Assembly: GCF_900112365.1 (NCBI RefSeq)
Contig: NZ_FOLQ01000001.1
Coordinates: 1,116,001-1,180,000, forward strand
From: Spirosoma endophyticum
Lineage (GTDB): Bacteria > Bacteroidota > Bacteroidia > Cytophagales > Spirosomataceae
Direction: 5' to 3'
DNA: 64,000 bases
The position numbers were made by a program, and so were the translations under genes. Below, piece after piece: positions 54,239-63,290 of the stretch; position 1 is the first letter of the stretch, and every line of letters starts with the position of its first letter. The notes under the pieces were generated by a model. The model saw only the letters and a program-made list of their open reading frames with translations, was not told the origin of the DNA and made no database searches.

Positions 54239-57200
54239 ATGACAGAAGTCTACAACAAGGTTACCTATACCAATCCCTTTCCCGGATTAAGGAGTTTTGA
54301 GCTTAAGGATTCGTATCTGTTCTTTGGGCGCGACAATCAGATTCGTGACTTGCGGGATCGGCTGACGAATTCCCGCTTTTTAGCTATTATCGGGTCGTCG
54401 GGTAGCGGCAAATCGTCGTTGGTCAAAGCGGGTCTTATCCCGCAATTGATCGAAAATCGGCTGCTTGCGTCGGCCTTTGCTAGGTGGCAGATTGCGTTCT
54501 TCAATCCGGAGGCAACGCCGATCCGGAACATGGCCCGCGCCCTGCATCAGGCATTTAGTGAGCGGGATCATACGTTTGCAGCACACGTCTCGCCCGACTC
54601 CGTCGAGACGCTGCTGTTAACGGACCCTGATGCACTCATGAACTGGTGCAAAGACGCTAACCTACTGATTATCATCGATCAGTTTGAGGAGCTGTTTCGT
54701 TACCATCAGGCAGAGGATAATCGGGAGGAAGTCGCCCGGTTTATTGATCTGATGCTGGATTTTACCCGTAGACAGGAATACCCGGTTTACGTAGTCCTCA
54801 CCATGCGTTCCGATTACCTGGATGACTGCACGGACTACGAAGGGCTGACGGAAGCCATCAATAAGGGCTATTACCTGCTCCCCAAAATGAATCAGGAGGA
54901 AATTCGGCAGGCGATCACAACGCCCATTAACGTAATGGGCGCGCGCATTTCTCCTGACCTGACGGATCGGCTACTCAAAGACCTGGGTAGCAAATCGGAT
55001 CAACTGCCCATTCTGCAGCACGCGCTAATGCGTACGTGGAATTACTGGCTGTTTAACAAAAAAGGCGACGAGCCCATTGAGGTTTGTGATTATGAGGCCA
55101 TTGGCACCATGCAGAAGGCCATCACGGTGCATGCCGAAGAAGTGTACGCCGATTTGCCGGGTGATAAAAGTCGACTCATAGCCGAGAAACTGTTTAAAGC
55201 CTTGCTCGTGCTGGGCTCAAGTAATTCAAGTGCCATTCAACCCATACCCGTTCGTACCCTTATTGAGCTGACAGGCATTGACCCTGATCAGCTCATCGAC
55301 GTATTGAATCGATTTCGGGAGCCAGACGTAGCGTTTCTAACACCATCTACGACCATTCAGACGGAGTTGGCACTCATTATCGACATTTCCCACGAACGGA
55401 TTATGGTGCTGTGGGAACGGCTGCGTACCTGGGTGCGGGAAGAGACCGAATCGGCTAAATTCTACAAACAGATCAGCAATTCGGCGACCTTGTATCACGA
55501 AGGCAAAAGCGGCCTGTGGACCAATCCAGAATTGCAGATTGGCCTGAAATGGCTGGCCGAAAACCGCCCGACACAAGCCTGGGCCAATCGGTATGATCCC
55601 TACCTGGAACGGGCGATCAATTTTCTGGAATATAGCCGCGATCAACATGATTTCGCGATCCAGAACAAAGACGACCGCCAGCGAAAGGAACTGAAACGAG
55701 CGCGCAATTTTGCCATTTTCCTGGGCATCGGGGCCTTGATTTCTCTGATGTTTCTGATTGTTTCAGCTGTACTGCGAAAGCAGGCGCAGCAAAGTGAGGA
55801 AGAAGCCCTTGCCGAAAAACGGATTGCCCTGTTCGAGCGGGCACGCGCCGAGAACCAGACCCGCGAAGCCGTTACGCAGAAGAAAATTGCCGAGCAGCAG
55901 GAGATCATCGCCGAGCAGCAAAAGGGGCTGACAGAAGAGCAACGGGTCATTGCCGTACGGGAACAGCAAACGGCTGAAGAAAAGCGCCAGGAAGCTGAGG
56001 TAGCCCGCCAGATGGCCGTTAGCCAGAAGCAACGCGCTGAAGAAGCCCGTACCGAAGCGGAGACCCAACGCCTACAGGCCGAAGGTGCCCGAAAGAACGC
56101 ACTCCAGCAACAGAACCGGGCAGAAACCGCCCAGAAAGATGCCGAAACGCAACGTAGTAAAGCCGTTACGTCCCAGAAATTTGCCGAACAGCAACGTAGT
56201 AAAGCAATAGCCCGGACCATCGCGATTCAATCCTACCAGATGAACGAAACAGGTCAGGATGATCTGCCCGTATTATTAGCCCTGAAAGCATATACATTAA
56301 ACCTAAGAAACGGTGGCCAGTCCGACAATCCGGATATTTTTAATGCCCTAGCGAAAGCTACGGACGCCCGAACGGTTCTGCGCGGGCATAACGATTTAGT
56401 ACGTAACGTAGTAATGCAACCCGGTGGTGAACAGATGGTGGCTTCCAGCAGCGATGATGGGACGGTGAAAGTATGGTCGTACGGTCATCCGGCAAAGTCC
56501 CCCATTACACTGAGTACGTCCAAACGGAATACCGATGGCGTACGAAGTATTGTCTTTAGTAAGGACGGCAAAACGATTTACGGCGGTAGCGAAAAGGGCA
56601 TGCTGTACAGTTGGAATCCGGCCCAGTCGGATATGCCAACGGTGGCGGCTCAGGCGCATAATGTACCGATTCAGATGTTGCTGTTTACGCTCGATCATTC
56701 GCAACTGATTTCGATCAGTAATGATGGACATATACGTATCTGGCAGCCCTCAGCAAACGGATTGGCGCCGGTGCAGGATGTTCTGACCAAGGCGTCCATT
56801 TATTGCGCCAGCCTGACCAAAGACGGCAAGTACCTGATTTGCGGCTCAAACAACGGACGGGTGCTACGGTACGAATTGGCCAGTCTTAGAAAAGAACCCA
56901 GTGTCTACACACGACGGGAGTTTGGCAATCGGGTGACGGCCCTGACGTTTAGCCCTGGTGGCGATCGGCTGATCACCGGCACCCAGGCGGGTTTTGTGTA
57001 TGCCTGGGGATTCAAAAATAATGAGCCTGAGCCATTCGGCAGTTTACTATCGGGTCGGCATACGTCTACGGTTAATGATCTGGCATTCACGCCCAATGGA
57101 AAATTACTGGCCAGTTGCAGTGCCGACTGGTCCATTCATATCTGGGATTACAGCAGCCTGGCGCAGCAGCAACAGCCCATCGTCATCAGCGATTTTGATG

Positions 57201-57391
57201 CTTGGGTAATGGGAATTTGCTTCTCGAACGACAGCAAAAACCTGATTGCCTGCGGGGCCGACAAAACCGTTCGCATACGTAACGTGAACACCACCGATCT
57301 GTACGACGAGCTATCGAAAAAAGTGAAACGTAGCCTGACGGACGAGGAGTGGACGAAGTATATCGGGAAGGACATCCCGTACGAAAAATGA
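54239..57391 (+). CDS. nSTAND-type NTPase with membrane helix, coiled coil and WD40 repeats
   Basis: A 1050-residue protein. Residues about 10-430 form an nSTAND NTPase: opening TNPFPGLRSFELKDSYLFFG, Walker A GSSGSGKSS (52-60), Walker B NLLIIIDQFEELFR (about 141-154). A membrane helix (about 490-511, FAIFLGIGALISLMFLIVSA) is followed by a long Gln/Glu/Ala/Arg-rich coiled coil (to about 660) and C-terminal WD40 repeats from about residue 712 (VLRGHNDLVRNVV, SSSDDGTVKVWSY and others). It probably senses a signal and oligomerises at the membrane. A GGAGG lies 6 bases before the ATG. Downstream of the RsbW-like gene, it may be part of the same switch. Confidence 0.9.
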   Translation: MTEVYNKVTYTNPFPGLRSFELKDSYLFFGRDNQIRDLRDRLTNSRFLAIIGSSGSGKSSLVKAGLIPQLIENRLLASAFARWQIAFFNPEATPIRNMARALHQAFSERDHTFAAHVSPDSVETLLLTDPDALMNWCKDANLLIIIDQFEELFRYHQAEDNREEVARFIDLMLDFTRRQEYPVYVVLTMRSDYLDDCTDYEGLTEAINKGYYLLPKMNQEEIRQAITTPINVMGARISPDLTDRLLKDLGSKSDQLPILQHALMRTWNYWLFNKKGDEPIEVCDYEAIGTMQKAITVHAEEVYADLPGDKSRLIAEKLFKALLVLGSSNSSAIQPIPVRTLIELTGIDPDQLIDVLNRFREPDVAFLTPSTTIQTELALIIDISHERIMVLWERLRTWVREETESAKFYKQISNSATLYHEGKSGLWTNPELQIGLKWLAENRPTQAWANRYDPYLERAINFLEYSRDQHDFAIQNKDDRQRKELKRARNFAIFLGIGALISLMFLIVSAVLRKQAQQSEEEALAEKRIALFERARAENQTREAVTQKKIAEQQEIIAEQQKGLTEEQRVIAVREQQTAEEKRQEAEVARQMAVSQKQRAEEARTEAETQRLQAEGARKNALQQQNRAETAQKDAETQRSKAVTSQKFAEQQRSKAIARTIAIQSYQMNETGQDDLPVLLALKAYTLNLRNGGQSDNPDIFNALAKATDARTVLRGHNDLVRNVVMQPGGEQMVASSSDDGTVKVWSYGHPAKSPITLSTSKRNTDGVRSIVFSKDGKTIYGGSEKGMLYSWNPAQSDMPTVAAQAHNVPIQMLLFTLDHSQLISISNDGHIRIWQPSANGLAPVQDVLTKASIYCASLTKDGKYLICGSNNGRVLRYELASLRKEPSVYTRREFGNRVTALTFSPGGDRLITGTQAGFVYAWGFKNNEPEPFGSLLSGRHTSTVNDLAFTPNGKLLASCSADWSIHIWDYSSLAQQQQPIVISDFDAWVMGICFSNDSKNLIACGADKTVRIRNVNTTDLYDELSKKVKRSLTDEEWTKYIGKDIPYEK

Positions 57392-57426
57392 GGAGTTGGG
57401 TTTGAGGAGCTAGTTTTTAAGAATTT

Positions 57427-60081
57427 ATGCATACACGTTTCTACATACTGTTCATCGGTAGTCTGCTCGTTCGAACCCTGTTCGGTACGGTTGCCGTGGC
57501 GCAGGGAAATTGTGATGAATCGATCGCGATTCCGGAAGCCACGAAGCGGTACGCTACCGGCAACTTCGACGACGTCTTTGCGTTGCTGGCTCCCTGTACC
57601 GAAAAAGGATTCAGCGAAACCGGTCGCGTGCAGGCGCTAAAGATCCTGTCGATGACGTATCTGGCCATTGATTCACTACAACAGAGTTCGAAGTCTATCA
57701 GCCAGCTACTGACCCTGAATCCGGCCTTTGAACCTGACTTTTCGGCCTCACCGCGCTATAAAGCCTTGTTTCGCTACGTTCGGGAGTCGCAGGAGCAGAT
57801 CGTTCAGGTTACGTCGGTATCAAAAAAGGCGGAAAATATTCTTTACGTGCCGGCTACGATCATGGTGCTGACCGGCAAAGACTTTGCCCAACGGGGCTAT
57901 CAGGATCTTGAGCAGGTCCTTCACGATTTACCGGGCTTCGACGTCATGAAGGGCAACGGCGTTGGCTACTCCTATTTTTACCAGCGCGGCTATCGTTCCA
58001 TTTCCAACGACCGGACGTTGATGCTCATTGACGGCGTAGAAGAGAATGATCTGGTCTCTAACCATATCCTCATTTCTCCGCAGTATGCGCTGTCGAATAT
58101 CGAACGGGTGGAGGTAATTTTTGGCCCGGCGTCTACGCTCTATGGGGCCAATGCGTTCGTGGGCGTCATTAACATCATCACCAAAAACTACCGCGATCAA
58201 CCTGGCCCAAGTCGCCAGATTGGTGTAACTGCAAATGCCAGGGCGGGCGGCCTCAATACGCATTTTATGGATGGCGTGATCTGGGGACGTACCTCGGATG
58301 TGGCCTTCTCGATAACCGGGCGGATATTTCATTCGGATGAGCGCGATCTGTCCGGGTATTCGCAATGGAATTTCGATTCCCGAACGGCCGCCGACTATAC
58401 GGGGCAACTCGACATAACGGGCACCGACGCCAACGGAAATTACAGGGCGCAGAATTACCTCAACAACAGTAAATTGCTCACCCGCTACCCAAACAGCAAC
58501 CTCTACAATGTTACGTATGCACCCGGCACTAACACGGCAACGGCGCTGACGCTCACACCACAGGGCGCTCAGAAAGCCGCCACACTGGATAACAACCTAT
58601 TTGGCAATACGTTCAACGGGCAACCGGTACGGTTCAGCAATACGAAAAACGACTGGATGATCCGGGCCAAGCTGGAATTCAAGGACCTGACGATTTCATT
58701 CCTGAACTGGAAAACAAACGAAGGCGCAACGCCCTGGTACACGAACAAAACTACCTTATCGACCGAAGGCAGCCCCCGCTGGATTACGCAAAACCGGGCG
58801 TTCTCCATTACGTATTCAAAGCCATTCAACGACAAGTTCCAGTTGGTGAATATTTCGTCGTACCTGCTGCACGAAATCAATGGCAATACCAACCTCGTCA
58901 CTTACAACGGCTATTACAACAGCAAACTTAGCTTCCTGGAACTGGCAAAAGATTCGATTCCGAAAGCAACGGCCATTTACCAGTACCGCCTTTCCAGCCA
59001 GCTCCGAAACGAACTACGCCTGTTCTGGTCACCTGCTTACAATGTGGACGTTAGCAGTGGCATCGAGGTACGTAGTGGTCAGATTCAGGTCAACTACCTG
59101 AACTCGACAAGGCCCTATGCCGACGAAACCGGGTCTGTCGTCAGCAATGCAGCCCTGGGTGGTGGCAACAACTTCCGAACAACCGACATGGGCATTTACT
59201 CGCAGGTGACGTACCGCCCGACGAAAGACCTGAAACTGGTGGGTGGCGTGCGGGTCGACAACAACCGGGTTCGCTCGCACAACGGGTACGGCACGGTGGC
59301 CAATCCGCGGTTTGCGGCCATCTACAATTACAGCAAGTTCATTTTCAAAGCCATTTACGCCGAAGCATTTAAAGATGCATCTTTTCTACAGAAATACGGA
59401 ACAACAGCCACCCGCACCCTGACGAATCCGGGACTGAGCCCCGAGCGCGTAAAGAACCTGGATGTGAGTGCTTATTTCCAGGCCACCAAGCAGTTATCGG
59501 CCAACATTGTCGGTTATTATGCTACGTATAGCAACGCTGTGGGCGTGGCCCAGGTACAGTTGGAAACGGGTGGAACAACGCAGCAGTTTCAGGCCCTGGG
59601 CCGACGCGAAATCTGGGGCCTTCAGGGCGAAGCTAATTACAAAGCGACCCGAGTGAATGCCTGGATGAATTTCACGTATACAAACCCAGTCGATCAGGAC
59701 ACCGAACAACGATTAAGCGATGTGGCTGATTATATGGTCAACGCGGGTGGCGATTACCAGATCCTGCCGAAGTTACACCTCTACGTGTCCGGGAATTATG
59801 TGAGTGCCCGCAAGACGGGTGCGGGCACATCAGGCAGTTTCAATCCCCAGAAGACTTTTCCGGCCTTCTTCGTGATGAACAGTAACCTGACGTATCACAA
59901 TCTGGTAAGCGGCATGAACCTGCAACTATCAGTCAATAATCTGCTAAACAACGACTACTCGGTACCCGGCGTTCGGGAGGCCGACAATACGCTGTATACC
60001 AATTTCTATCCGCAGGATCGTCGGTATGTTTCGTTCGGGATTTTTTACACCCTAACGCCCAAAGAATCAGTCCAGAAATAG
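57427..60081 (+). CDS. TonB-dependent receptor with N-terminal TPR-like region
   Basis: An 884-residue outer-membrane receptor. After the signal peptide (ending AVAQG) come about 100 residues of helical, TPR-like sequence (FDDVFALLAPCTEKGF, GRVQALKILSMTYLAIDS), then the plug (VLTGKDFAQRGYQDLEQVL, RTLMLIDGVEEN, IERVEVIFGPASTLYGANAF, GVINIITK) and a barrel ending in FGIFYTLTPK. The N-terminal helical part replaces the usual CarboxypepD domain. It starts 35 bases after the nSTAND gene. The substrate is unknown. Confidence 0.9.
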   Translation: MHTRFYILFIGSLLVRTLFGTVAVAQGNCDESIAIPEATKRYATGNFDDVFALLAPCTEKGFSETGRVQALKILSMTYLAIDSLQQSSKSISQLLTLNPAFEPDFSASPRYKALFRYVRESQEQIVQVTSVSKKAENILYVPATIMVLTGKDFAQRGYQDLEQVLHDLPGFDVMKGNGVGYSYFYQRGYRSISNDRTLMLIDGVEENDLVSNHILISPQYALSNIERVEVIFGPASTLYGANAFVGVINIITKNYRDQPGPSRQIGVTANARAGGLNTHFMDGVIWGRTSDVAFSITGRIFHSDERDLSGYSQWNFDSRTAADYTGQLDITGTDANGNYRAQNYLNNSKLLTRYPNSNLYNVTYAPGTNTATALTLTPQGAQKAATLDNNLFGNTFNGQPVRFSNTKNDWMIRAKLEFKDLTISFLNWKTNEGATPWYTNKTTLSTEGSPRWITQNRAFSITYSKPFNDKFQLVNISSYLLHEINGNTNLVTYNGYYNSKLSFLELAKDSIPKATAIYQYRLSSQLRNELRLFWSPAYNVDVSSGIEVRSGQIQVNYLNSTRPYADETGSVVSNAALGGGNNFRTTDMGIYSQVTYRPTKDLKLVGGVRVDNNRVRSHNGYGTVANPRFAAIYNYSKFIFKAIYAEAFKDASFLQKYGTTATRTLTNPGLSPERVKNLDVSAYFQATKQLSANIVGYYATYSNAVGVAQVQLETGGTTQQFQALGRREIWGLQGEANYKATRVNAWMNFTYTNPVDQDTEQRLSDVADYMVNAGGDYQILPKLHLYVSGNYVSARKTGAGTSGSFNPQKTFPAFFVMNSNLTYHNLVSGMNLQLSVNNLLNNDYSVPGVREADNTLYTNFYPQDRRYVSFGIFYTLTPKESVQK

Positions 60082-60132
60082 GCATAAATCCGGCAAGCCA
60101 GTTACGTCGAATGTTATGGACAACCTTACGAT

Positions 60133-60693
60133 ATGGAAACACTTACAATGACGATGGACGCACATTTTCACCTTGAGCAGGTTCCTTTCTCAGATCTTGA
60201 ATACGAGATTGGTTCGTTGCGTGTGCGTGCCTGGCGAAATGAACCGGCGGTTGACAAGACATATTTCGACCGGCCAACGCTCATTGAATCACTCGACAAA
60301 AAATCGCAGCACTGGGTCATTACCAAAGATGACATCGTGGTGGCAGCCGCCCGGATGAGCTTCCACCCCACGATGGAAACGGTGCCCTATGCTCCCCTGC
60401 TGCCCGCTGAATGCTGGGGGCAGTTTACTAATAAAAGCATTGCGTCCTTTAACCGGATGGTCGTTGATCCTCAGTATCGGGGGCAAGGGTTAGCCCATGC
60501 GCTAGACCGGATCAGGGTTGAGCATGCCATACAGTCGGATCTGGATGTAATTGTGGGCGCCACGCAACTGGAATATCGGGTAGAGTCTCTGAAAAAAATT
60601 GGCTTCACCTACCATTGTGAGCTATATAACACGCCAGAACGCCCGCACTGGCCCTTGTTTTTTATGTCGTACGATTTAAAAAAGAACCAATAG
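60133..60693 (+). CDS. GNAT family N-acetyltransferase
   Basis: A 186-residue GNAT: motif A SFNRMVVDPQYRGQGLAHALD with the RGQGLA acetyl-CoA loop and the following IRVEHAIQSDLDVIVGAT helix-strand; the GFTYHCELYNT tail is typical. The acyl acceptor is unknown. The next gene starts one base after its stop, so the two are translationally linked. Confidence 0.85.
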   Translation: METLTMTMDAHFHLEQVPFSDLEYEIGSLRVRAWRNEPAVDKTYFDRPTLIESLDKKSQHWVITKDDIVVAAARMSFHPTMETVPYAPLLPAECWGQFTNKSIASFNRMVVDPQYRGQGLAHALDRIRVEHAIQSDLDVIVGATQLEYRVESLKKIGFTYHCELYNTPERPHWPLFFMSYDLKKNQ

Positions 60694-60694
60694 T

Positions 60695-63274
60695 ATGTTC
60701 GAGATGAAACAGGTATATAAACTAGTCAACATGCAGCCGGGCGAAGGTCGTACCGTACTGCTGTTTGTGCTGTATTCCCTGTTTATGGGTGTAGCATCGG
60801 CGGTATTTTATACCTGTACTACGTCCCTGTTTCTCGTCAGTTTCACCCGTTCCCAGCTTCCGTGGGCGTTCATTGCCGGCGGTTCTTTTGTCTACCTGTT
60901 AGGATTGCTGGTCCAAAAACTGCGTAAGAAAACGTCGTTCACCCAGATGAACTTCTTCCTAATGTCGTTTTTGGTACTCTCGGTTGGTGGACTACTTCTG
61001 GCCAGCCTGGGTGCCCCTAATAAATGGATTTACTTTACGCTGTTCATCTGGAACCGGGTGTTTGTATTCGTCAATGGTGTTACGTTCTGGTCTACCGCCG
61101 GGCGAGTTTTCAGTCTGGAGCAATCCAAACGCTTATTCGGCTTTATCAGCATGGGCGACGTTATTTCGTCGATTCTCAGCTATTTCTCCGTGCCCATTCT
61201 GCTGCAGTTTATCCAGACGGATCAATTACTGTTCATATCCCTGCTATTTCTACTGCTCTGCATGGGTATGTCAGTGATCACCAATCAGCGGTTTCGTGCT
61301 CAGTTATCGGTCGAAAAGGTAGAACAGACTACCGCAAAAGCGAGTCCTGTGGCTACCCAGAAACGGGTTAACAAATCCTATTATTCGCTGCTCTACGTCC
61401 TGTCGTTGCTACCCGTTGCCGGGCTGGTCTACGTTGAATTTATGTTTACCGTGATGTCCAGAGCCAGTTTTCCCAGCAAAGACGTACTGGCAAGCTTTCT
61501 GGGTATCTTCTTTGGTATCTGCGCAGTCGTTGAGCTACTGATCAAAACTTTTCTCTATAACCGGCTCATTACCAACTACTCCATTCGCGTTGGCATTGTC
61601 ATGCTTCCGCTGTCGCTGCTATTTAGTTATACCGTTGCCTCCGTATACGGCACCTTTTACGGAACAGCCTCGCTCTTTTTTGCCTTCATCGCCCTGAGTC
61701 GTTTTTTCATGAGTGCCGTCCGCAAATCGATCAGTGATCCTGCCTTTCAGGTTCTCTTTCAGCCAATTCCGACCGTCGAACGAGCGGCCTTGTCCAGTAG
61801 CATCGAAGGCGGTCCTAAAGCACTGGGAAACATTCTGCCCGGCCTGTTTCTGTTGGCTCTGAATAGCTTCAGTTTCATTACGATGGTTCACCTGAGCTAT
61901 TTTTTTCTGCCACTTCTTGTAGTATGGGTGGTGGTCGCGTTTCGTATTCAAACGGCTTACGGAACGATTCTCAGCGAAACCGTTAGTCGCTCGGCGGCTT
62001 TTATTCGAAGCAAAATTGCGGGCAGCCGACCCGAGGTTATCGCGGTTGAGCAACATGAAACCTCTTCCATCACAACGTCGGCATCTTTTGACGCTATGGT
62101 CCAGCTGGCCGCTTCCAGGAATGTAGGCGACCGAATACAGGCGGCCAGGGAACTGGGTGGATCGGGCCGCTACTACGCGTATATTCACTTGCTGAACCTG
62201 TTGCAGGAAGACGAACACCCGGATGTCAAGAAAGCGGCCCTGCTGGCCGCTGGCGTCCTGGGGAAACCGGAACTCTGGCCATCCCTGCTTGAGTTTCTGG
62301 CTCAGGACCGTTATCATAACACAGCCAAAGCGGCCCTGATACGGGTTGGCGAACCGATTATTCCAGCCCTGACCCGTTTTTTCAATCAAAGTGGCCAACT
62401 AACTAAAAATCAGGTATGTGTAGCCAACGTAGTAAGTGAGATTGGCGGCCCGGTTGCCCTGCGTTTTTTGAGACCCAGAATCAATTATCCCGTTCAGGTT
62501 GTTCGCGATGCCATTTTTGACGGTCTGAAACGCCTGCATCACCGGGTAACGAGCACCGAACGGCCAACGGTTATGCTGCAACTGGATGAACAGATTGCGC
62601 TACTGGTCTGGCTGGCTGCGTCGCGGCTGGACCTGACCCCAGCCTACGACAGGGAGTCGCCCATTTTGCAAGCGCTTAACCATGAAAAGGAGGTTATCGT
62701 CCCTAAAGTATTTACGTTACTCATTATCCTTTACGGTAACACGGATTATGAAGTCATTGGCGAGTTGATTACGCACAAAAACAGTGATATGACGGGCTAT
62801 CTTATCGAATTGCTTAATACGGCCTTGCCTGCTGAGGTGAAAGATCGGATATTGCCACTTTTTGCCGAAATGCCCCTGAGTGAAAAGTTACGTCGCTGTT
62901 CGGTGAACTATCCCCAGCAGCAATTGTCGGTCGAGGAGCGATTGCATGACATCATCAATAAAGATTTCAACAACGTATCGGCTGAATTGAAAGCCGTGGC
63001 GGTTCACGCATTGCTGGACTGGCACGCAACCGATCCAACTGCTATTTTGGTGGCCAATGTGGCTTCGTCAAACGAGCTTCTGGCCGAAACCGCCTTTTAC
63101 GTATTGCATACATTGAATCCCACCCGATTTGAGGAGTTACGTCGTGTCGTGGCGATCCAGCCCGATTCCATGCAGTACCAACTGGCCAATCGAATTGCGG
63201 CAGGGATGGCAGACGAAGACTTATTACTCCGTCAGAGAAAATTACTTTTGACTGATTCACAGCAAATTATATAA
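60695..63274 (+). CDS. Membrane transporter-like (MFS) protein fused to HEAT repeats
   Basis: An 859-residue protein. About the first 430 residues hold multiple membrane helices (TVLLFVLYSLFMGVASAVF, SFVYLLGLLVQKL, FFLMSFLVLSVGGLLLASL and more), resembling the MFS/ADP-ATP-carrier-like fold. The rest (from about residue 465) consists of helical HEAT-type repeats (VQLAASRNVGDRIQAARELG, HLLNLLQEDEHPDVKKAALLAAG and others). I know of such fusions in Bacteroidota with unknown role. It is adjacent to a GNAT and a propeller sensor gene, which may share its signal. Confidence 0.8.
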   Translation: MFEMKQVYKLVNMQPGEGRTVLLFVLYSLFMGVASAVFYTCTTSLFLVSFTRSQLPWAFIAGGSFVYLLGLLVQKLRKKTSFTQMNFFLMSFLVLSVGGLLLASLGAPNKWIYFTLFIWNRVFVFVNGVTFWSTAGRVFSLEQSKRLFGFISMGDVISSILSYFSVPILLQFIQTDQLLFISLLFLLLCMGMSVITNQRFRAQLSVEKVEQTTAKASPVATQKRVNKSYYSLLYVLSLLPVAGLVYVEFMFTVMSRASFPSKDVLASFLGIFFGICAVVELLIKTFLYNRLITNYSIRVGIVMLPLSLLFSYTVASVYGTFYGTASLFFAFIALSRFFMSAVRKSISDPAFQVLFQPIPTVERAALSSSIEGGPKALGNILPGLFLLALNSFSFITMVHLSYFFLPLLVVWVVVAFRIQTAYGTILSETVSRSAAFIRSKIAGSRPEVIAVEQHETSSITTSASFDAMVQLAASRNVGDRIQAARELGGSGRYYAYIHLLNLLQEDEHPDVKKAALLAAGVLGKPELWPSLLEFLAQDRYHNTAKAALIRVGEPIIPALTRFFNQSGQLTKNQVCVANVVSEIGGPVALRFLRPRINYPVQVVRDAIFDGLKRLHHRVTSTERPTVMLQLDEQIALLVWLAASRLDLTPAYDRESPILQALNHEKEVIVPKVFTLLIILYGNTDYEVIGELITHKNSDMTGYLIELLNTALPAEVKDRILPLFAEMPLSEKLRRCSVNYPQQQLSVEERLHDIINKDFNNVSAELKAVAVHALLDWHATDPTAILVANVASSNELLAETAFYVLHTLNPTRFEELRRVVAIQPDSMQYQLANRIAAGMADEDLLLRQRKLLLTDSQQII

Positions 63275-63290
63275 TTAGGAGTTCATATTT

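Noticed and set aside
55642..56220. 192-codon minus-strand frame rich in Ala, Ser and Cys
   Set aside because: It mirrors the low-complexity coiled coil of the nSTAND-WD40 gene, so it is a compositional artefact.
54239..57391. nSTAND protein as an anti-phage defence gene
   Set aside because: nSTAND NTPases occur in defence, but no effector nuclease or other defence gene is near, and the protein has a membrane helix and WD40 repeats within a STAS/HATPase module; a signalling role is more likely.
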